Shown piece by piece: positions 9,409-19,281 of a DNA stretch of 64,000 nt. The notes under the pieces were generated by a model. The model was not told the origin of the DNA, made no database searches, and worked only from the letters and a program-made list of their open reading frames with translations. The stretch covers positions 124,001-188,000 of the forward strand of contig NZ_BNJF01000010.1 of the NCBI RefSeq assembly GCF_016587355.1, in the 5' to 3' direction. Source of the stretch: Ktedonospora formicarum. GTDB lineage: Bacteria; Chloroflexota; Ktedonobacteria; Ktedonobacterales; Ktedonobacteraceae. A program made the translations under genes and the position numbers. How positions within the stretch are numbered: the first letter of the stretch is position 1; each line of letters begins with the position of its first letter.

Positions 9409-11016
9409 TTAAATTTTCGTGATGCGTGCATCCTTGTTCCAGGCTAGCTCAAATCCGAGTACCTGCGTAAGTACACGTTGGAAGTCCTTAAGATGAATGG
9501 GAGTATTACGCACCTGCCTTGGGGTGAGTTTCTGCTCTAGGCAATAAGCAGCCAGCGCTCCGGCTGCCTCTCCAATATTCCACTCAACCGGGTGGAGACG
9601 GTAGCAGCCATTGGTAATATGAGTCACCCCAAGATTTTTATTGGCTGGAAGCAGATTTTCAATCCGTTGAGGGATGAGTGCCCCTAATGGGATCTGGAAA
9701 GGATAGCTACTGACATCAACATAGTTGCGCAGAGCGGTACTAGGATGCAGATCAATGCGATAACTCCCAATACCGATACTGTCGGTAAAGAGTTCGGACC
9801 CTTCTGGTAAGCCCATTACTGCACGAGCCTGGACACCCACATGTTGCTCCAGGACCGTAAATTCTGCCTGGATACGCCGACTTTCCCTGATATAGACTGC
9901 TTTTGCCAATCCATCAGTTGTTCCCACAATATCCTCACGCAGACGTAGCCCTGGATAGCCATACCCACCTCCCATACGTGGAGCCTCGGTTTGCATCCAG
10001 TAAAGCATAGAGAGGCTGAGCTGGCGAGCAGCCTGTAAATGTTTCTGTTTTTCTTTATCTGAGACACCTAGCAGGGGACCAAGCCAGTAATCAATCTGCG
10101 GCCAGTTCACCAGTGTAATGTCGCTGGGGAAGCGGCCTTGTGGGTAATGTTGGCGGTAAAAAATTCGCCGAAAGTGCCAGAAGTCCTGCCCTTGTTCACG
10201 GTCGGTATCTCCATCAAAGAGTGCACGGTGGCGCGTTTCAAGTGTCTCGGGGTTGTAATCAATCCAGCCAAGTTGTGGCCCTGGCCAAAAATCTGCTTGA
10301 TAGCGACGCCAGAAGTCGTAAGTTTCTGGTCGCTCGATGGTGTGATTCTCAGAGGGGATATAATCGAGCGCGAAGCACCAACTCACCGCTTGTTGATCGA
10401 GTGGCTGTGCCTCGCCAGCAAGGGCGTGCAGTTCTCCTGTCTGAGTTTGACTTTCAGCTCCAATCACGTGTTCTACACCAGCCATTGGTAAAATGTCGCC
10501 CATTTCGGTTGCATCCAGGATATAGAGAGCATGAATAACTGTTTGCTCGCCTGTTTCATCATTCTGGATTTTTAGTGCACGTACATGATCCCCATCGCAT
10601 TCCGTTGCGATAGGACGAGAGTGCAGAAGCACTTCAACCTGGCGGCTAGCGCGGTAGGGAGCTAGCATTTCCTCTAACACTGCTATCGCGACCCGTGGTT
10701 CATGGCAGAGCCGACTCACGTCTCCCATTCCTGGATTGAACGTTGGATTCTCCCTGACTTTGGGTAGCAAAGGATAATAATGTCGATAGTAATCGCGAAT
10801 CCCGTCGCGCAGGCGGCGATAGCTGGCTGTGCAACCAGATTGTTCAATCCAGCGATGTTCGTCTGGCGGCACTGCTTGCGCAGTGAGCTGACCACCAATC
10901 CAATCAGTCTCCTCAGTAATGATGACATGTTTCCCCAGCCGCAGTGCGGCAAGCGCAGCGGCAATGCCCCCTAAACCCCCTCCCGCGATAAGAATGTCTG
11001 TCTGTCGCTCTCGCAT
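9409..11016 (-). CDS. FAD-dependent oxidoreductase (FAD_oxidored family)
   Basis: A 535-aa flavoprotein. The start ATG at 11014-11016 has AAAGGAGA about nine bases upstream; a longer reading adds 41 unlikely residues. Near the N-terminus DILIAGGGLGGIAAALAA is the FAD-binding GxGxxG fold, followed by TEETDWIGGQLTAQ, typical of the PF12831 group. The middle has LDATEMGDILPMAG and the C-terminus the LLPANKNLGVTHI segment of the same family. Relatives occur in sugar or polysaccharide use clusters, but the substrate here is unknown. A LacI regulator lies upstream on the same strand 157 bases away and may be cotranscribed with it or control it. Confidence 0.85.
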   Translation of the reverse strand: MRERQTDILIAGGGLGGIAAALAALRLGKHVIITEETDWIGGQLTAQAVPPDEHRWIEQSGCTASYRRLRDGIRDYYRHYYPLLPKVRENPTFNPGMGDVSRLCHEPRVAIAVLEEMLAPYRASRQVEVLLHSRPIATECDGDHVRALKIQNDETGEQTVIHALYILDATEMGDILPMAGVEHVIGAESQTQTGELHALAGEAQPLDQQAVSWCFALDYIPSENHTIERPETYDFWRRYQADFWPGPQLGWIDYNPETLETRHRALFDGDTDREQGQDFWHFRRIFYRQHYPQGRFPSDITLVNWPQIDYWLGPLLGVSDKEKQKHLQAARQLSLSMLYWMQTEAPRMGGGYGYPGLRLREDIVGTTDGLAKAVYIRESRRIQAEFTVLEQHVGVQARAVMGLPEGSELFTDSIGIGSYRIDLHPSTALRNYVDVSSYPFQIPLGALIPQRIENLLPANKNLGVTHITNGCYRLHPVEWNIGEAAGALAAYCLEQKLTPRQVRNTPIHLKDFQRVLTQVLGFELAWNKDARITKI

Positions 11017-11173
11017 ATATGTATTCTCCTTTTGGCTAGTATGTTTGATGAATATGGAAGCTAGGTTTAATCGTTGGATGGTCTGCCCATAGGTTGGAAG
11101 CATAAAGAATAATATGTTCATACGTAAAGACATATGCACGAGCTGATGCGCGGCCTCTGAGTAATGCTCTGTT

Positions 11174-12226
11174 CTATAGATGTGTTGGAGGCATGACAGT
11201 GTTCCCTTTCATAAAGGTGCATGGCAGTGTCAGTTGTTGTCCCTTTAACGAGTTGTTCCCCTGTAAAAGGTTAATGAGTAAATGCACTGCTTCTTTTCCC
11301 ATTTCACGCCGTGGAATGGAAAAGCCTGTCATGCCAGTTAGGTGCTGTGTTTCGTTGAGTGGATCTCCCAGAAGCGCAAAGGAGAGATCATGAGGAACGC
11401 TCATCCCCATTTGCTTCGTTACATTTAATAACTTATGGGCATAGCTTATATCCTCAAATAATAGAGCTGTTACACCAAGTGAAAGATATTGCTGTAGTAA
11501 TGCAGGGGTGATTGCTTCCAGGTCACACGCTATCAGCAAGCGTTCGTCAAGTACCATTTCAAGGCGTTGATGTGCAAGAAGGTAGCCGCTCTGGCGATCA
11601 TAATGCGCCTCATATGGTATTCTATCTTGCTTAGATAGATAAGCAATACGCCGGTGCCCCAGGCTGTGCATATATTCAACCACCTGAACGGTAGCCGCTA
11701 CATAGTCAGCTGCGACATATGGAATGTTCATACCGGGTATGTCGCGTCTACCCACATAGACAAAAGGGTATCCTTCTTGCATAAGCTGCGTAATTTCGTC
11801 AGGCCCTTGGTACACACCTAACAAAAGCGCGCCATCAGCCATTTGCAGGCTATTGATTCCCTCTTTATAGATAGAACGCTTGCCATTCGTAGTGGGCCGT
11901 GTGAAGAGGAGGAGATCGTAATCTTGCGCTTGGGCCTCCTCTTCAATTCCGATAAGAAAGGGATAGTAAAAATCGTGATATTCCAGAGGAAAGATGGCCT
12001 GGTAGGTAAACACTCCCAATAAGCGGTTTTGACTTCCAGCGAGTTTGCGTGCTACCGGATTCGCAACATAGCCCAATTCGCGTATCGCATCCCAGACTCG
12101 TTGCCGGGTCTGGGCACTGATACGCACATTTCCATCCATGTGCCCATTGATTACTAACGAGACTATAGCTGGTGAAACATGCGCCAGGGCTGCAACATCG
12201 GCCTGTGTAGAACGTCGTTTCCTCAT
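11174..12226 (-). CDS. LacI-family transcriptional regulator
   Basis: A 350-aa repressor with an N-terminal HTH (TQADVAALAHVSPAIVSLVI), hinge and periplasmic-binding-protein-like sensor domain (LGVFTYQAIFP onward). The ATG at 12224-12226 follows GAGGGGG and starts directly before the HTH; the longer ORF is rejected. Start codon and ribosome-binding site lie within a 66-bp perfect palindrome with a LacI-like core, so tight self-control is likely. The FAD oxidoreductase downstream is the probable target. The effector, probably a sugar or sugar derivative, is not evident. Confidence 0.88.
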   Translation of the reverse strand: MRKRRSTQADVAALAHVSPAIVSLVINGHMDGNVRISAQTRQRVWDAIRELGYVANPVARKLAGSQNRLLGVFTYQAIFPLEYHDFYYPFLIGIEEEAQAQDYDLLLFTRPTTNGKRSIYKEGINSLQMADGALLLGVYQGPDEITQLMQEGYPFVYVGRRDIPGMNIPYVAADYVAATVQVVEYMHSLGHRRIAYLSKQDRIPYEAHYDRQSGYLLAHQRLEMVLDERLLIACDLEAITPALLQQYLSLGVTALLFEDISYAHKLLNVTKQMGMSVPHDLSFALLGDPLNETQHLTGMTGFSIPRREMGKEAVHLLINLLQGNNSLKGQQLTLPCTFMKGNTVMPPTHL

Positions 12227-12288
12227 ATCCCCCTCATCATACACTTTGATAAAGCGCTTTATCAAAGTGTATGATGAGGGGGATATGA
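12223..12288. promoter_or_regulatory. 66-bp perfect palindrome at the lacI start
   Basis: Two 33-base arms match perfectly with no spacer, centred between 12255 and 12256. The core AAAGCGCTTT has the central CpG typical of LacI/GalR operators. Because the arms extend through the ribosome-binding site and into the start codon, the same SD-ATG appears mirrored on the plus strand (ATG at 12285, ending after five codons). It can be an operator and, in RNA, a very stable hairpin masking translation start. Confidence 0.8.
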
Positions 12289-12360
12289 TTGTCAATAGCT
12301 GAAATTTTTAGTAAGAATATGCTACGTTTCAAATAAACCTACTGGAACATCGCTGTTTAT

Positions 12361-13152
12361 TTATTCCGCATTTTGCAATGGTCTAGTGGGGTCCTGAGCA
12401 TATAGCTCCCCCATGTCGTCCCCTTCTAGGAAGGCTAGCAGAGCATTATTAAAGGCCGATGGTTGATCAAACATGCTAAAGTGATTGGAGCCTTTGAGCA
12501 CCAGGAGGTACGATCCACTCAGGCTTGCGTGTAGCTGGCGACCAAGCGAAAGTGGAACAAGGTCATCTTCAGATCCCCAGATGAGTAAAGTGGGAACCGT
12601 GACTGCCGAGACGACGGATGCCGCATCAAGAGCCATGATTTGCCCTGCGGCGCGTGCTACCATAGCATTTCCAGCGCGGAGGAAGTCATAAGCCATATAG
12701 GGTCAGAACATTGGTGTTGTTCGATAAATAGAGCGGAGTGCCATTGTTCTCAAGCGGCTGGTATGTTTGCCAAAAGCCATCCCAATTGAATCGACTAGGA
12801 CCAGATGCTTCACAACAGCAGGGCGTAATACTGCCAGCGCCATACAAATATAGCCGCCCATTGAGTGCCCGACGAGGTGTGCCGTTTCCAGCCCTAATGA
12901 TTGCATCCATCTGTCCAGCCAGGCAGCACATTCAACAAGCTCGAATGTGGGTGCTAGATGTCTCATTGCCCCAAAACCAGGAAGATCTACGAGGTAGACG
13001 CGATATAGCGAAGCAAGGGCAGGTATGTTACGATTCCACCAGCGGGACGAACCTGAGAGCCCATGAATGAGAATCACTGGTTCACCTTTGCCTGCAACCC
13101 TATAGTGAATGGGGACATTATCGACGAGGATGGTGCGTTTCGTGATCTTCAT
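12361..13152 (-). pseudogene. Alpha/beta hydrolase interrupted by an in-frame TGA
   Basis: The reading frame starts at ATG 13152 (GGAGG upstream) and would code for a hydrolase of about 263 aa, but TGA at 12703-12705 stops it after residue 149. Three codons later the same frame continues from ATG 12696 to the normal end. The first half has the HG oxyanion loop (LIHGLSGSS) and nucleophile Ser in GHSMGG. The second half has the acid (WGSEDDLVP) and His (GSNHFSMFD). The catalytic triad is therefore split and neither half should be active alone. A single base change (for example TGG to TGA) explains it. It could also be a sequencing error. Confidence 0.8.
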
Positions 13153-13272
13153 CAGACCTCCGTTTCTGTGACGCTTGTTCTTTTTGGCAAGGGAGGAAAG
13201 AGGTGTCGACTAAATAGCTTTCTCGAAAATACCATACATCATCGAAGATCTATGATGCCAATTCGGTGGTTA

Positions 13273-15026
13273 TCAGGCAGTTTCTTTTATGGGTAATGTA
13301 AACCAGAATGTGGAACCTTCTCCTGGCGTGCTTTGGACTCCTACATGACCATGATGGAGTTCAATGAATTCTCGGCAGATATAGAGGCCCAGCCCCAGGC
13401 CCGTGCCTGAACCATGGCGAACCTCTATTCCAGGCACACGGTAGAAACGTTGCCAGAGACTTTTCTGTGCTTCCAATGGGATACCCGGCCCTTGATCTTG
13501 CACTGAGACCCGTGCGAAACCATCTTCTCTGGTAAGATGAACCACCACTGGATACTCAGGATTGGAATACTTAAGGGCATTGGTTAGATAATTGAGAATG
13601 ACCTGTTTAATGCGGTCTATATCGGCCTGGACTGGTACGGGCCGTTCTACAGGCGCGAGTATAATTGCGCGATCCGTGACTGCTTGCTGCATATCTTTTG
13701 TGGCCTCCTCAACAATGTCTGCCAGATCATAAGGAGTCATTGACAGCGTGAACTTGTTCATGCGAATACGCGATGCCTCAAGCAATTCCTCGATCATGCG
13801 AGCCTGAACCTGTGCTCTTTGTAGTGCTGTTTCGAGCGGTTTTCGTAGCTGGTCTAGTTGTGCTGCGGACAGATTATGATTAAGCTTCATTAGGCGCCGA
13901 AGGGTCAATTCCACATTGCCTTTAATGGTGGTAAGGGGCGTTTTGAGTTCATGGCTGGCGATACTGATGAAAGCGTCGTAACGACGATTTATTTCCTGAA
14001 GGGCTTGCTCAGTGGCTCTCGTGGCTGCCCATTCTTCTAGTAAGCGGACCTGCGCAATAACCAGAGCTGCGAGCCGGGCTGTTCCCTGCGCTAGTGCTAT
14101 CTCTTCATTTGAATAGGTATAGTGTACGTCTGTATATTCGCCTTCCATCTTCGCGATGATGAAGAGGCCAATTAGCTCTCCATGCTGTACCATAGGGCAA
14201 GTAGGCGATAACGCGCCCCGAAGTCCGAGCGCGGCGTCACATATGGTTGCTGTTGAAGATCAAGCAGTACTACCTGGTTCGCGTGAAGCTGCGCAATCGT
14301 AGCTTCGTCGATGTAATCAGAAAGAGGCGCTTGCTCGGTTTCTTCGCGTAGACGTTGTTCCTGCTCAGGCGTCAGGTTACTGGCACCCAGGAGATGCTGA
14401 CGGTCACCTTGGGGATCAATCGCGAAGACATCGACATAATGACAGTTGAGTACCTTGGCTATAATCTCCACCAGCAATTTTCCTGTAACCAGGATTGGGG
14501 AAATTGCGCATGTCTCTTTGTCTATGCCTGTCTCTTCCCGACACGCGATTGCTACGAGCTGTTCTACAAGCGTGAGCAAAGATGTGAAGGCTTGTAATGT
14601 GCGCGCTTCTTGTTGGTGGTGCGCCGTGAGGTCATGACATATTGTGTATCCCCCGATCAACTTTCCTTGTCGGTTATACACTGGTGCGCTGGCAAGATGT
14701 ATCTGTAATTCGTGTCCAGAAGGAGTACATAGGGAGGTCCCGTTGGAATTTGTCTGTGGTAATATATCATCCCTGTCGCAGCCTATAATCGATTGTGGCT
14801 TGGAACCATCTTCCGGATGCTCCAGTTCGTAAGGCTTAAGAGACGCGAGAAATTGACACCAGGAGATTCCAACAAACGCTTCTGGCTGTACTTCAAAGAG
14901 CTGTTGCGCGGCGCTATTCATCTGGACAATATTGCCTTGAAGGTCGTAGATAAGGACACTCTCACTTAATGATGCAAAGACTGAGCGAGAGAGTGTATGC
15001 AATTCTTCAGTATCATTGTTTCCCAT
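13273..15026 (-). pseudogene. Sensor histidine kinase (PAS-GAF-HisKA-HATPase) with a frameshift
   Basis: Two overlapping frames (14172-15026, then 13273-14193) make one kinase. The N-terminal part has a PAS-like domain (LIYDLQGNIVQMN) and the start of a GAF-like region. The second part completes the GAF and has the H-box ISIASHELKTPL, N-box NYLTNALKYS, G1 DQGPGI and G2 GSGTGLGLGLY, all canonical. The shift lies in a short C-run (GGG at 14195-14197 on the plus strand): one extra base would join RLLA to PMVQHGELIGLF and restore the domain, as comparison with the divergent paralogue shows. No response regulator is nearby. It could be a real pseudogene, programmed frameshifting or an assembly error. 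Confidence 0.8.
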
Positions 15027-15244
15027 ATGTGTGCCTGGCAGATCATCTTTATTTCTCAGATGGTATATATCAGTATGCTTGTCCTTAAAATGGAAAAATT
15101 ATTTCTTCCCTGTTTATGGTATGCTCTCCCGAAAAAGCTGTTCCTGTTACGGGGCTATATATTATGCTGATTTCTCTCAATAATGTAGGCAAAGAGAAAG
15201 CGTCTCATGATTGAGCCTTTCTCTCGAATCGGTGTGTTTGCTCT

Positions 15245-15270
15245 TGCAATCTCAATGTGATGAGATTGCA
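15245..15270. promoter_or_regulatory. Inverted repeat between two divergent histidine kinases
   Basis: TGCAATCTCA and TGAGATTGCA form perfect 10-bp arms with a 6-base spacer in the roughly 330-bp region between the divergent paralogous kinases. It is a candidate binding site for a shared regulator. No clear promoter or small gene was seen in the rest of 15027-15360. Confidence 0.4.
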
Positions 15271-15360
15271 GTCTCTTCTCCACGACGCATACAATAGCTT
15301 ATAGTAGTATGCTTTTCCCAGCTTGCAGAGCAATTGAGCATTCCGGAAAGGGACTCTGAG

Positions 15361-17256
15361 GTGGATAAAGGCTCACACCGTGTCACGCCACGCAAATTGA
15401 AACGTGGTGGAACTCCTGATGGGAAGTCGATTCTTCGCTCCCGCTCTGGGAGGCTTCCACCTCACAACCAGGTACAATTTCACCGGTTGCAAGCTGCCTG
15501 GGAACATTTTCCGGATAGCCTTGTTGCGTGTGATCACAATCAGAGAATCCTACGGATCAATGCCGCTGCTTGTAAGCTCTTTGAAGTGGCTTCCGAAGCC
15601 CAATACCTGGGAAAAGATTACCAGCAGTTTCTTAACCACTATATCCATTCTGATGAGCAGTCATCACTTGTTCCTTCAGGACAATGGCTCATGAGTCTCA
15701 TGCTGGCTGGGAAAATGGGAACCGACTTATCAGTACAGACCCTTTTGTTGGGCCTCCCGTCTGGGCGCAAGATTCCAGTCACCGTCCGCTCTTTTCCCGT
15801 GATTGATCAAGAGCTTGGCATACAAGAAACAGTCTTTGTCTTCCATGAGCTCACGTATTATTATCAGGAAGTCTTTCATCTCCAACGTGTCTATGAGTCG
15901 ATGTTGGACCTGCTTACCGCGATCATGCAGATTCCTGGGCAAAGAGAGTATATCTTGCCAGAAGAGACCTTTCTTCTCTCGCCTCCAGTACTTTTTGTGG
16001 CTCAGCAAGTGGTGAATATCATCCAGCAGGTCTTGAATTGTCATGATGTGGAAATGTTTGCATTTGCTCGTCAAACAGGTCATCTGCACTTTGTTGCAGG
16101 AACTGGCTTAACTGATGAACAAGAACAGCGCTGGCAAGATATGAGGGGATGCTTCCATCTCAGAGAGCGCATTGATGACGCTATATTCGCTCGCCTGAGT
16201 GCAAACCAGGAGGTGGTGCTTACGTCTGATCAGTTACGCTCCTGTGCTGATTTTGGTCATCAGCAAGCCTTTCTTATGAACCCCAACTCTACATCTCCTG
16301 ATCCCGAGATTTTCTTACTCATTCCTTTGTTTCTGGAGCAGCAATGGATTGGGATGCTGCTTATCGGCAACATAAGTGCTCAAGGGAAGTACACGCCCGA
16401 GGAGATTGGGCTCGCGAAAATCGTTACTGCACAGACTATGCTGCTCATTGAGGGGATTCACTATTTCTATGCTCAGGAAGAGAAACAGAAGAAAGTACTT
16501 GCCCGACGAGAAGTAACGCGCCAGACGGGCGAATTTCTGACCCTGGCAAGTCATGAGCTGCGAACTCCATTGACGAGGGTCCTGGGTAATCTGCAATTAG
16601 CACAGCGCCGATTGGAGACGTTAAAGAAACAACTTCCCCCTCTCTCCGCTCAGTTACGTGAACCTATTGACCATGTTCAGCGCCCCTTGGTCGCAGCCTC
16701 GCAGGGGGCTCAGCTTCAACAACGTATTATCAATGACTTGGTCGATGATGCACGTATCCAAACTCATACGCTCATGTTGTCCTTGCACCCTGAGGATTTA
16801 CTCGCACTACTAAGAGATGAAGTGAATAAGCAGCAACAATCCGCGCCAGAGCATCCCATTGTGCTTGATGTTCCTTCTTCGTATCAAAGCGTACCCGTCA
16901 TTGCTGATGTTGAGCGTATCAAGTACGTTCTCAATACTTATCTGATCAATGCGCTCGTTTATTCTTCCCCAGAGTGTCCAGTGACGGTCCGGTTACGTAT
17001 TGCTGAATCGCATGCTAGCGTCTCAGTTCATAATGAAGGATCAGGTATTGCGAAAAACGAACTCGATCATATCTGGGAACGCTTCTATCGTACCAAAGGC
17101 ACTACAGTTCAGCATGAACTGGATCTGAGCTTCGGATTGACCCTCTATTTGTGCCGAGCGTTCATTGAATTGCAGCAGGGGCGTGTGGGAGTGCAAAGTG
17201 CTCCTGGTCAGGGAGCTACGTTCTGGTTCACTTTGCCCATTGCCACATCTCTGTAA
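15361..17256 (+). CDS. Sensor histidine kinase paralogue with degenerate ATP-binding boxes
   Basis: About 631 aa from GTG at 15361, which has AAAGGGA upstream; TTG at 15334 would add nine residues. Order: PAS-like (LVACDHNQRILRIN), GAF-like (about 200-380), then HisKA with H-box LASHELRTPL near residue 398. The HATPase N-box is NTYLINALVYS. G1 is NEGSGI in place of DxGxG, and the glycine-rich G2 region is LSFGLTLYL where the paralogue at 13273-15026 has GTGLGLGLY. ATP binding may thus be weak or lost, suggesting a sensor or phosphatase-like partner. It is divergent from its paralogue, so heteromer formation is possible. The ligand is unknown. Confidence 0.85.
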   Translation: MDKGSHRVTPRKLKRGGTPDGKSILRSRSGRLPPHNQVQFHRLQAAWEHFPDSLVACDHNQRILRINAAACKLFEVASEAQYLGKDYQQFLNHYIHSDEQSSLVPSGQWLMSLMLAGKMGTDLSVQTLLLGLPSGRKIPVTVRSFPVIDQELGIQETVFVFHELTYYYQEVFHLQRVYESMLDLLTAIMQIPGQREYILPEETFLLSPPVLFVAQQVVNIIQQVLNCHDVEMFAFARQTGHLHFVAGTGLTDEQEQRWQDMRGCFHLRERIDDAIFARLSANQEVVLTSDQLRSCADFGHQQAFLMNPNSTSPDPEIFLLIPLFLEQQWIGMLLIGNISAQGKYTPEEIGLAKIVTAQTMLLIEGIHYFYAQEEKQKKVLARREVTRQTGEFLTLASHELRTPLTRVLGNLQLAQRRLETLKKQLPPLSAQLREPIDHVQRPLVAASQGAQLQQRIINDLVDDARIQTHTLMLSLHPEDLLALLRDEVNKQQQSAPEHPIVLDVPSSYQSVPVIADVERIKYVLNTYLINALVYSSPECPVTVRLRIAESHASVSVHNEGSGIAKNELDHIWERFYRTKGTTVQHELDLSFGLTLYLCRAFIELQQGRVGVQSAPGQGATFWFTLPIATSL

Positions 17257-17281
17257 GTGTGACATACGCTGTCTGTGTAGC

Positions 17282-17887
17282 TCATTTGTTTGGTTTGAGA
17301 GAGGGGCCTGCGATAGCGCTACTGAGTTGACCCAGCCAAATGGCAAGTTGTTCGGGTGGACAGGGCTGCTCTTGTTCTAGCCACCAGACTGTCGCGCCCA
17401 TTCCCGCATAGGCAATACAACTGAGTTTTAGGTCGATGGGAAGTGTGTCAGGCTGTAGCTCCTTAAGCGCTGTAGCGAATAAAGAGCGAAAGCGCTTCTC
17501 CGTATTCTGGCGAAAACGTTGCGCAAAATAGGGATCTCCCTTTGGGCCAAGCATCACACGGTAGAATTCTGCATTCTGTTGGATATGCTTGAGCAGGTTG
17601 AGTGGCCCAGACGATGTTCCTTGAGAATCTGGCTTCTGTTTCTCTGCGGAAGCGGACTGATCTTCAGTCATCTCATAGATTTCGTTCATATACTGTTCTA
17701 GTAAGTCATATTTATCCAGGTAATGGCGGTAAAATGTTGAGCGATTAACCATAGCTCGTTCCGTAATGTCACGTATGGTAAGTGCCGCAAATCCTTTCTC
17801 TACCGTGATCTCAATGAAGGCTTGCTGAAGTAGTTTGCGGGTACGGCGGACACGTAAATCCTCGATTTCTTCTGGCTTTTGCGTCAC
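17282..17887 (-). CDS. TetR-family regulator
   Basis: A 201-aa TetR protein. The start is taken as GTG at 17885-17887, six bases after AAAGGAG; an ATG eight codons upstream lacks this support. HTH region: LTIRDITERAMVNRSTFYRHYLDKYDLL. The C-terminal domain (LLKHIQQNAEFYRVML, then WWLEQEQPCPPEQLAIWL) is of the TetR_C type with a short extra N-terminal helix. It is divergent from an LLM flavin oxidoreductase, its likely target. It is a clear paralogue of the TetR at 29798-30388, including the LRVRRTRKLLQQA start, and the two genes share an upstream box. Confidence 0.88.
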   Translation of the reverse strand: MTQKPEEIEDLRVRRTRKLLQQAFIEITVEKGFAALTIRDITERAMVNRSTFYRHYLDKYDLLEQYMNEIYEMTEDQSASAEKQKPDSQGTSSGPLNLLKHIQQNAEFYRVMLGPKGDPYFAQRFRQNTEKRFRSLFATALKELQPDTLPIDLKLSCIAYAGMGATVWWLEQEQPCPPEQLAIWLGQLSSAIAGPSLKPNK

Positions 17888-17899
17888 TTTTTTCTCCTT

Positions 17900-17939
17900 T
17901 GTCGCATACACAACGTATTGCGGTTTTTTGCTGATTGAC
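17900..17939. promoter_or_regulatory. Candidate TetR operator and promoter, copy 1
   Basis: TGTCGCATACACAACGTA (17900-17917) matches 13 of 18 bases with the box before the second tetR. TTGCTGATTGAC (17928-17939) occurs identically there, at the same 28-base offset. TTGAC could be a -35 element reading toward the LLM gene. The box lies just upstream of the tetR start. Confidence 0.55.
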
Positions 17940-18052
17940 CTAATATTCTACCTCCTGTTAAGCTTTTTGTACAACAGCGCGTTGCATAAGTATCACTATG
18001 ATGCATACTTTGGAAAATTTTCTCAAACTGAAGTACAGAAAGGTAGAGATGA

Positions 18053-19012
18053 ATGGAACAGAAAGAGGAAGTCCGTTCTTTCCAGGAACGTGTTGGTATC
18101 TCAGTTGTGCCTACAGATCCGACAACGCTTGTTACGTCACTTATCGAGATTGAGGATGCAGGCGTTGACCATATCTGGGTGGGGGGCCCACCCTGGAATC
18201 CAGATCTGCTCACGATACTGGCTGCAGCGGCGATGCGCACCAAAAGCCTCAAACTAGGAACTGCTATCGTGCAGGTTTTTTTACATCACCCTGTGCAACT
18301 GGCTCAGCAGGCTTTGAGCCTTCATGCCCTGGCCCCAGGCAGGCTGAGGTTGGGTATCGGCACTTCATCGCCAGAATTCGCAAAACATGTGTATGGTATA
18401 GAAATGGAGTCGCCTCTCTCCTACTTGCGCGAGTATGTCCAAATACTACGCCCTTTACTTCACCAAGGCGAAATCCATCATCAGGGACGTTACTTTGCGA
18501 CTGAGGTGTCGTTGCAGGCTTCATCGCAGCTTCCCGTGTTCATAGCTGCGCTGGGACCGAGAGCGTTCCGACTCTCAGGCGAAGTGGCGGATGGCGCTCT
18601 TCCCGTTATGTGTCCGATTCCGTATCTGTTGAATACGGCGCTTCCTGCGATGAGGACAGGGGCAAGTGCAGCTGGGCGAGCGTGTCCGCCAATTGTGGCT
18701 CATGTGCCCGTAGCTTTCACAGAGGATCGAGCAACCGCACTACGCATAGGACGACAAGCAATGAGCATTTACCAAACACGCTCCGCCTATCGCAATATGT
18801 TCGTTGCGGCGGGTTTCTCACAACAAGAGATCGACTCTGTTTCCGATAGCTTTATCGAAAGTTTGTTAGTCTTTGGCGACGAAAGTAAGATACGAGATCG
18901 TCTATTGGAACTGCTCTCGATGGGCATTGATGAGTTGACAATAGGTCTTATCCCTATCTCCGACGCAGTTTCGGAAGGAAATCGCCTGGCGCGGCTCATT
19001 GGTCGATTGTGA
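18053..19012 (+). CDS. LLM-class flavin-dependent oxidoreductase
   Basis: A 319-aa TIM-barrel protein of the luciferase-like monooxygenase family, which uses FMN or F420. Typical segments are ERVGISVVP, LKLGTAIVQVFLHHPVQLAQQA and the bacterial LLM signature LRLGIGTSSPEF, then LPVFIAALGPRAFRLSGEVADGAL. Similarity to Mer-like reductases makes F420 plausible, but the cofactor cannot be decided here. AAAGG lies upstream at a long spacing. It is divergent from a TetR regulator and resembles the LLM protein at 48800-49792. Confidence 0.88.
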   Translation: MEQKEEVRSFQERVGISVVPTDPTTLVTSLIEIEDAGVDHIWVGGPPWNPDLLTILAAAAMRTKSLKLGTAIVQVFLHHPVQLAQQALSLHALAPGRLRLGIGTSSPEFAKHVYGIEMESPLSYLREYVQILRPLLHQGEIHHQGRYFATEVSLQASSQLPVFIAALGPRAFRLSGEVADGALPVMCPIPYLLNTALPAMRTGASAAGRACPPIVAHVPVAFTEDRATALRIGRQAMSIYQTRSAYRNMFVAAGFSQQEIDSVSDSFIESLLVFGDESKIRDRLLELLSMGIDELTIGLIPISDAVSEGNRLARLIGRL

Positions 19013-19102
19013 TTATAGTCGCCTTGAAGAGGGTTGGATACCGCTTTCTCAGTGATTTGTCTTAAGTCTTTTGAGATTGTAATCGCCTCCTGCCTGCTCA
19101 CA

Positions 19103-19147
19103 TATGCGTGAATCTGCCTAATTTCCAGATAGGCAGATTCACGCATA
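19103..19147. terminator. 18-bp stem-loop after the LLM gene
   Basis: Perfect 18-base arms (19103-19120 and 19130-19147) with a 9-base loop lie about 90 bases after the LLM stop codon. There is no T-run, so this may be an mRNA-end structure more than a classical terminator. Confidence 0.45.
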
Positions 19148-19281
19148 ATAATATGGCTCTCCATATGAACGGTGCCTTCCTGGAAGCAGAAATTTGACCA
19201 GAGCTGTTATCACATGTTAATTTATGATGCATGTAGAAGATTGTATATACGCCTTTGTATGAAAGACATAGATAATCGCCT

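Noticed and set aside
12285..12302. Mirrored SD-ATG on the plus strand in the lacI palindrome
   Set aside because: The frame ends after five codons; it is a by-product of symmetry, not a gene.
12703..12705. TGA read as selenocysteine
   Set aside because: The position is not a redox site in hydrolases and no SECIS-like stem follows at the needed distance.
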